DNA from: Enoplolaimus lenunculus
Lineage: Eukaryota > Nematoda > Enoplea > Enoplida > Thoracostomopsidae
Length of the DNA stretch: 64,000 bases
Reading direction: 5' to 3'
NCBI GenBank assembly: GCA_030248215.1
Contig: JASANG010002908.1
Span: forward strand, 248,001 to 312,000
Numbering within the stretch: the stretch's first letter is position 1; every line of letters begins with the position of its first letter. The notes under the pieces are model-generated. The model searched no databases and had not been told where the DNA came from. It was given only the letters and a program-made list of their open reading frames with translations. The position numbers were made by a program, and so were the translations under genes. Below, piece by piece: positions 59,748-64,000 of this stretch.

Positions 59748-60003
59748 TCATTCACACGTGCAAGCTTTTGCAGCAGGAACTCGCTTCTTTAACTTGCACG
59801 AAATACTTGCAGCTGCAAGTATTTTCAAAGGAACATTCCGATTGACCAATCAAACTACAGGTGCAAGAAATTCAAGCGGCTTGCAATTCACAGGTGCTAA
59901 TTAACTTAAATAGCATGAATTCCAGCGAATAATTTGGAACTGCAAGAACTTCACCGCTGCTTTGTGACCAAACTTGCAACTTCCACGTGTGAACACTAGG
60001 GCT
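59748..60003. mobile_element. CACACGTGCAAG palindromic MITE, copy 2
   Basis: CTCATTCACACGTGCAAGCT and the inverted TTGCAACTTCCACGTGTGAA bound a body collinear with 36540-36800 (AGTATTTTCAAAGGAACATTC; AATAGCATGAATTCCAGCG). Confidence 0.8.
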
Positions 60004-60342
60004 TTATCAGTTTTCCAACTTTTTTAAGAACTGTTTTAATTTCTCATTACTACACCTTTAAAAATACTGCGTGTAGTAATTGTAACCTTTATGCCCATTT
60101 CAACTCCGATATACGGTTTATAAAATATGTAAATTTACCATCTGATTTGCTTTGGTTTCCTCAATTTTCATTTGCAACGTTTTTCTGAACCGTAGTTGAC
60201 AAAAGTCGTTTCTCATTTCGATATGAAGGGCACCAGATAAAATGGATTACGCATCAATTATAACCGAGGTTTAAACATATCGTATTAAACATTTTATAAC
60301 GTCCTTGAACGCATCCGCTGCTGCAAAACATTATGTAGTGTA

Positions 60343-60530
60343 CACTAGAAAAAATGGCGAGTCAAATTCTCTCCGAAATCGGATCTACGGGGCTTTCGAG
60401 TCCGCCAGAGTCAAACGTGCAACTCAGTGACTAGAATTTGACTATGGCGGAGTCAAATTTGACTCAGTTTGTGTAGTCCTGCGCCGCCTATTTCGGGGTA
60501 AGTCAGTTTGACTCACCATATTTCACAGTG
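60343..60530. mobile_element. CACTGCAAAAAATGGTGAGTC MITE, copy 5
   Basis: CACTAGAAAAAATGGCGAGT to GACTCACCATATTTCACAGT with TA on both sides; slightly diverged arms. Confidence 0.8.
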
Positions 60531-61082
60531 TATATTCCTCTCAAAACAACCCATTTGCACGTATCAAAACCGTATGATAACTAAAGCACCGAGACAAAGT
60601 AAAGTCTAGCATAGAACCGAATTTTTATAAGGATAAATGTGCTTGACCCTGTTTATAGTGAGTACAATGCTTAGCTTGCATTGGCAAAAGATTTTTTACC
60701 AAACGAATGATAATTGTGTTTTAAATATTTAGTGCACTTCGACAAGAATCGGCATGGACTTTACATCTGTGTATGGCATACCATCCCGTTAATGGCTTTC
60801 GCCATGTAAACTGTGTAATTTCAAGCTTCCATATACTTATAGGCCTACCGCTAGCTGGTGATAAACGAAATATATATCCGCTCATTTGGGATTACGAAAC
60901 ACACGATACCATTTGTAATAACCCAATTCTCCTGAATTGTTGTGCTCGGTACACTAGGTTGAATAGTGGGTCCATGCTGTTTTTTAGCAATTTATTTCGT
61001 CAAAATTGTATTTTATTTTTTAGTCAATTGCTGATTAACTAAACTGTATTACCGTCGTTTCTCATATTAATATATATTCATT

Positions 61083-62790
61083 ATGAGTGGAATCAAGCAA
61101 ATTCTATTCACGGCATTGATCGTAGCTGCAGTACTGATATGCACGGTTCAGGTATAAAATAAATCAAGTATATCAGTTGACATTTAACCATGCCAATAAT
61201 GCAATATTAAAACGTTATTTCGTTATAGGAAAGTTTTTGATGTAAAGCATAAACAATTAAGCATAACAATTTTCAGTTATTCTTGGTATAAGACATGAAC
61301 AGCAGTTAATTTAAGTTGAAAGCTGCCTGGCGGTAGCATTGCAGAAATAAATCACATTAAGATTGATCAGACTGTAGTGATCCGAGTAAGAGGGGAAAGG
61401 TAATAAAAGAGACCCTCATTTTAAGTTCCAATCAATAGGCGTCTGTATTCCTAATTAATGTCCGTTAGTATATAGAGTCCATTTTTCCTAATTAGTGTCC
61501 ATAACAGTACGAAAGCACAACACTGGCATAGACTGTTCAAATATATAAGAGACTCTCGAACAACCCGGACAAACTTTAGATTCAGGAAAAAGAATAAAGG
61601 ACATGGCAATCAACAAAAAAGCTTCAGAGTAAGTCAGTTCTGCCATAAAGAACAAACAGAAAAATAAAGGTGTTGGGTCTAGTGTAACTAAAACATGGTG
61701 AGACTTAAAATGAAATAGGTTCCTAATTGAATAACAGGGGTACTTACTTTCTGGAAATGCAAACAAAATATCAGTGCTCGTTAATCAATCCAGTAAAACT
61801 AAAGTTATTTTACCAAAATTATTTTACTTTTCTGTTCGGTTTTACCGTTAGAAATTAACAAACTCAAAAACCTTCAACACACAAAATTCCGGTTTCGATT
61901 AGGAAATTTAATTTCGACTTTGATGCCGACAAATTGTATTCCAGTTGGGGCCCTAAAAGGCAGTTATCCTACCAAATAACTAATTATTTGTTGATTGTAA
62001 AATCATAAAATTTATGGCCCATGTTACTTTAAGGGGCGTCCAGGTTTCTGATAGGTCTGTAAAAGAGTATGTTTAGACTCCAGACTACATTTTTTGCTTA
62101 GGCTTAGGCTTCGGCTTAGGAACACATTTTTGCAACGCTTAGGCTTAGGATTAGGTTTAGGAATACGCTTAATCTACTGTTACGCTCGTTAAAGTAACAT
62201 TGGCCTAATTTATCATACTTAACCCCTTCTCACATTGAGTTACCTGTAGGCAACTCAGCGCAGTGTATATACGTTAAATAGTATATATCGCACCGTGTTT
62301 AACAATTGCAACACGTATACATAGTACTAAATTACCACAAGACGTGAGACCCCCCTCGGGCTCGAGCGTCAAGCTCCTATAGCTGCGTGGTGATGGTATA
62401 CGCCTCCCACTCCAGTCACTGGAGTTCGAATCCTAGCATAAAAGTAGGTCTCAGGGGAAATAGAAAATATTCATGTGAGAAAGGATTAAATGTTTCTGTA
62501 TAGTTGTATTTCAAAAAAGTACCGAATCTCACTATTCGCGCTGTAAAACTTAAAACATCATGAAGAAAGATTATCACCATTTATTTGCGATGTTTCAGGC
62601 AAAATCTTTTGAATCAAACAAAAAAAGCACAGGCCAACGATTTCGTGTACGTAATCTGAATCCGGTGGAATTTAGCGCATGGTACGATCAGATTATGGGC
62701 AGCTTAAACAGCGAACCGATGAAGAAACGAGGCCGAAATTGTTTTTTCGCCCCGAGTAGCTGTTTGGGTGCTAGTCGATTTTCTCGTTGA
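61083..62790 (+). CDS. Allatostatin-C/somatostatin-like neuropeptide precursor, two exons, 86 aa
   Basis: Exon 1 (61083-61151) encodes MSGIKQILFTALIVAAVLIC plus TVQ, a clear signal peptide, and ends CAG|GTATAA. Exon 2 (62599-62790) follows TTTCAG and stays in phase 0; the VQA-K junction would be a good signal-peptidase site. The propeptide holds RFRVRNLNPVEFSAWYDQIM and a dibasic KKR convertase site. The C-terminal peptide GRNCFFAPSSCLGASRFSR follows. Its CX6C ring, with Phe at the second ring position, Pro at the fourth and Ser before the second Cys, matches the allatostatin-C type (CYFNPISC). The arthropod peptide ends at or just after the second Cys, but here the chain continues for nine residues and is not obviously amidated. 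It should be released from neurons and act on somatostatin/AstC-type GPCRs. The intron carries three transposons. AATAAA occurs about 150 bp downstream. Confidence 0.82.
61373..61785 (+). mobile_element. CTGTAGTGACC-type MITE, diverged copy in the peptide gene intron
   Basis: CTGTAGTGATCCGAGTAAGA with AGTTCCAATCAATAGGCGTC and AAATATCAGTGCTCG near the right end. Same subfamily as 41722. A 92-codon antisense frame inside it is not a gene. Confidence 0.6.
62012..62212 (+). mobile_element. TTAGGC-bearing MITE, family 2, copy in the peptide gene intron
   Basis: GGCCCATGTTACTTTAAGGG to CGTTAAAGTAACATTGGCC, with TTAGGCTTAGGCTTCGGC inside. Confidence 0.85.
62219..62489 (+). mobile_element. piggyBac-type MITE with perfect TTAA sites, peptide gene intron
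   Basis: TTAACCCCTTCTCACATTGA at the left and ATGTGAGAAAGGATTAA at the right: inverted ends starting CCC/CCT directly next to TTAA on both sides. The core GCTCCTATAGCTGCGTGGTG plus GGAGTTCGAATCCTAG resembles tRNA A and B boxes. This is the best copy of the family in the window. Confidence 0.8.
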
Positions 62791-63231
62791 AAATTTGATA
62801 GCGTTCAGAAGAATTAAAATGAATATCAACGGTAACGTTAGGAATTTAGGCTTGTTTTCAATCAAAGTCTAGTAAATACACGTTTAGTAATATATTTAGT
62901 TGCTTTATTGTGATTTACGCATATTGAGGAATCGTGTCAAAAATAAAATGAATACGCAAATTGCAGCTGCAAGTTGTTCGTGCAACGCGTGCCCGTTTGT
63001 GGGTATAAACATATTCTAATCCAAAAATATGAAAAAATAACCGGCCGAAATTAAATGCTTTTCAAAAACGAAAATAATTTGACGCCAAACATAAAGCATA
63101 CGACATGATAATTTTAACCGTTCCTATCCAAAAGAATCAAAACACAAACGAAGATCTCGTCGTGAGCGGCCAGTTGAAACATGAAAGGGTTCCACGTTTC
63201 AATACCACATTTTCTGCAAAACTACATAAAG
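62791..63231. other. 3' flank of the peptide gene
   Basis: AT-rich; AATAAA near 62942. At 62960-63000 TTGCAGCTGCAAGTTGTTCG resembles an arm of the palindromic CACGTG MITE. No gene was recognised. Confidence 0.4.
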
Positions 63232-63485
63232 GTTGGCCGGCCAATGTAAGGAACGGGAGCAGAACAGTATAATAAGCGTATTCCTAATCCTAAAGCCTAA
63301 GTCAAAGCGTAAGAAAGAGCATATTCCTAAGCCTACGCCTAAGCCAAAACCTAAGCCAAAGCGTAAGAATGAGCATATTACTAAGACTAAGCCTAAGCCA
63401 AGCAAAAAATTAGTCTAAAGCTTAAAGCTTACTCTGTTCTAATAACACAGAAAAACGCTCTGCTCCTGATCTTTATATGGGCCGG
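63232..63485 (-). mobile_element. TTAGGC-bearing MITE, family 1, copy 8
   Basis: GGCCGGCCAATGTAAGGAAC to CTGATCTTTATATGGGCCGG; the interior has two blocks of AAGCCTAAGC-type units around GAATGAGCATATTA. Confidence 0.75.
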
Positions 63486-64000
63486 TTGACCATAGGCTCA
63501 GTTCTGTGGTACGGCCGGCGCTGCAGGGCACCCAGGTTATTTCCCTTCACATCAGAGAGGACAATTAAAAAAAAAATATTGTATTAAAAAATTTAGTAGG
63601 TACTAAAATTACGTTTGGCTTCTTGTTCGCTTGGTTTACAAGCTAATAAACTGTCGTATATTGCGGCACCATAACCAGAAATATCCGGATCACATGCAAT
63701 TTTTGCAGTTTTTTAGGGTTGGCCGCTACTCGCTGCGCACTCACGTTAGACGCGCTGTGTTATACGTCGTCGTGCGGCTCTGTGAGGCGCTGCACGTCAC
63801 AAAAATATATACTGCGAGAAAGATCAAGGGCGGAGAGTATTTAGGCTTAGGTATAGGCTTAGGAATATGGAATATGCTTATAATACTGTTCCGTCCGTTG
63901 TTTACATTGGCCCTGCAACCCTTAGTCTTCATAAAAAACGCAACACCTGTTCAATTGTTTTGATTCTATAACACTGTTGAGTTGCTGTAGATACCGGTCA
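63486..64000. other. Right edge: unassigned DNA with a short family 1 TTAGGC element
   Basis: A shortened TTAGGC element lies at about 63820-63913 (GATCAAGGGCGGAGAG to CGTTGTTTACATTGGCC). At 63495-63560 a GC-rich TGTGGTACGGCCGGCGCTGC block could be part of a SINE. No gene was recognised. Confidence 0.45.

Noticed and set aside
60773-61042. 89-codon frame just upstream of the neuropeptide gene
   Set aside because: No motif and no splice context; more likely upstream flank of the peptide gene.
61488-61766. 92-codon antisense frame in the peptide gene intron
   Set aside because: Lies wholly within a CTGTAGTGACC-type MITE.

Overview
The window is animal nuclear DNA, AT-rich and intron-rich, and it very probably comes from a nematode. 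Two observations support this. The gene at 4.2-9.6 kb is a cuticle collagen with the nematode-type N-terminal domain, an RFKR cleavage site and the C-terminal GNDAGYCPC signature. The window is also full of (TTAGGC)n tracts, which is the nematode telomere unit. The many introns and dense short transposons fit a large, repeat-rich nematode genome; I cannot name the species.

Host genes, left to right: (1) 295-1328, the 3' exon of an unrecognised poly-Q, PPxY protein. (2) 4217-9634 (-), a complete six-exon cuticle collagen of 326 aa. (3) 11.6-30.4 kb, a coiled-coil plus NHL-like beta-propeller gene on the minus strand. Its three 3' exons are present three times, as copies A (-), B (+) and C (-) in a roughly 14.5 kb inverted triplication. 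(4) 34609-38488 (-), a four-exon, four-TM LAPTM-like protein of 229 aa. (5) 47100-52736 (-), an eight-exon ZCCHC7/Air-type protein with five zinc knuckles (726 aa), a probable RNA-surveillance (TRAMP/exosome) cofactor. (6) 61083-62790 (+), a two-exon secreted neuropeptide precursor (86 aa) ending in an allatostatin-C/somatostatin-like cyclic peptide. Exon phases agree across all splice junctions in the collagen, LAPTM-like, ZCCHC7-like and peptide genes.

The rest is mostly short non-autonomous DNA transposons, several of them nested. They include two families that carry TTAGGC arrays, two families with CACTG-type ends and TA target sites, a CTGTAGTGACC family, a piggyBac-type family with TTAA sites and a tRNA-like core, a GGTTGCACCCT/CCGGAG family, a GACGTCCGGCGCCG family, a palindromic CACGTG family and one GGGTCGTCCACG element. 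There is also a tRNA-derived SINE with two copies. I saw no reverse transcriptase, transposase, CRISPR array, rRNA or convincing intact tRNA.

The most notable structures are the inverted triplication (real fold-back amplification or a long-read assembly artefact), the tandem triplication of a collagen exon end with a transposon end, the allatostatin-C-like precursor, and the TTAGGC arrays inside mobile elements. All calls come from reading the sequence; no search was run.
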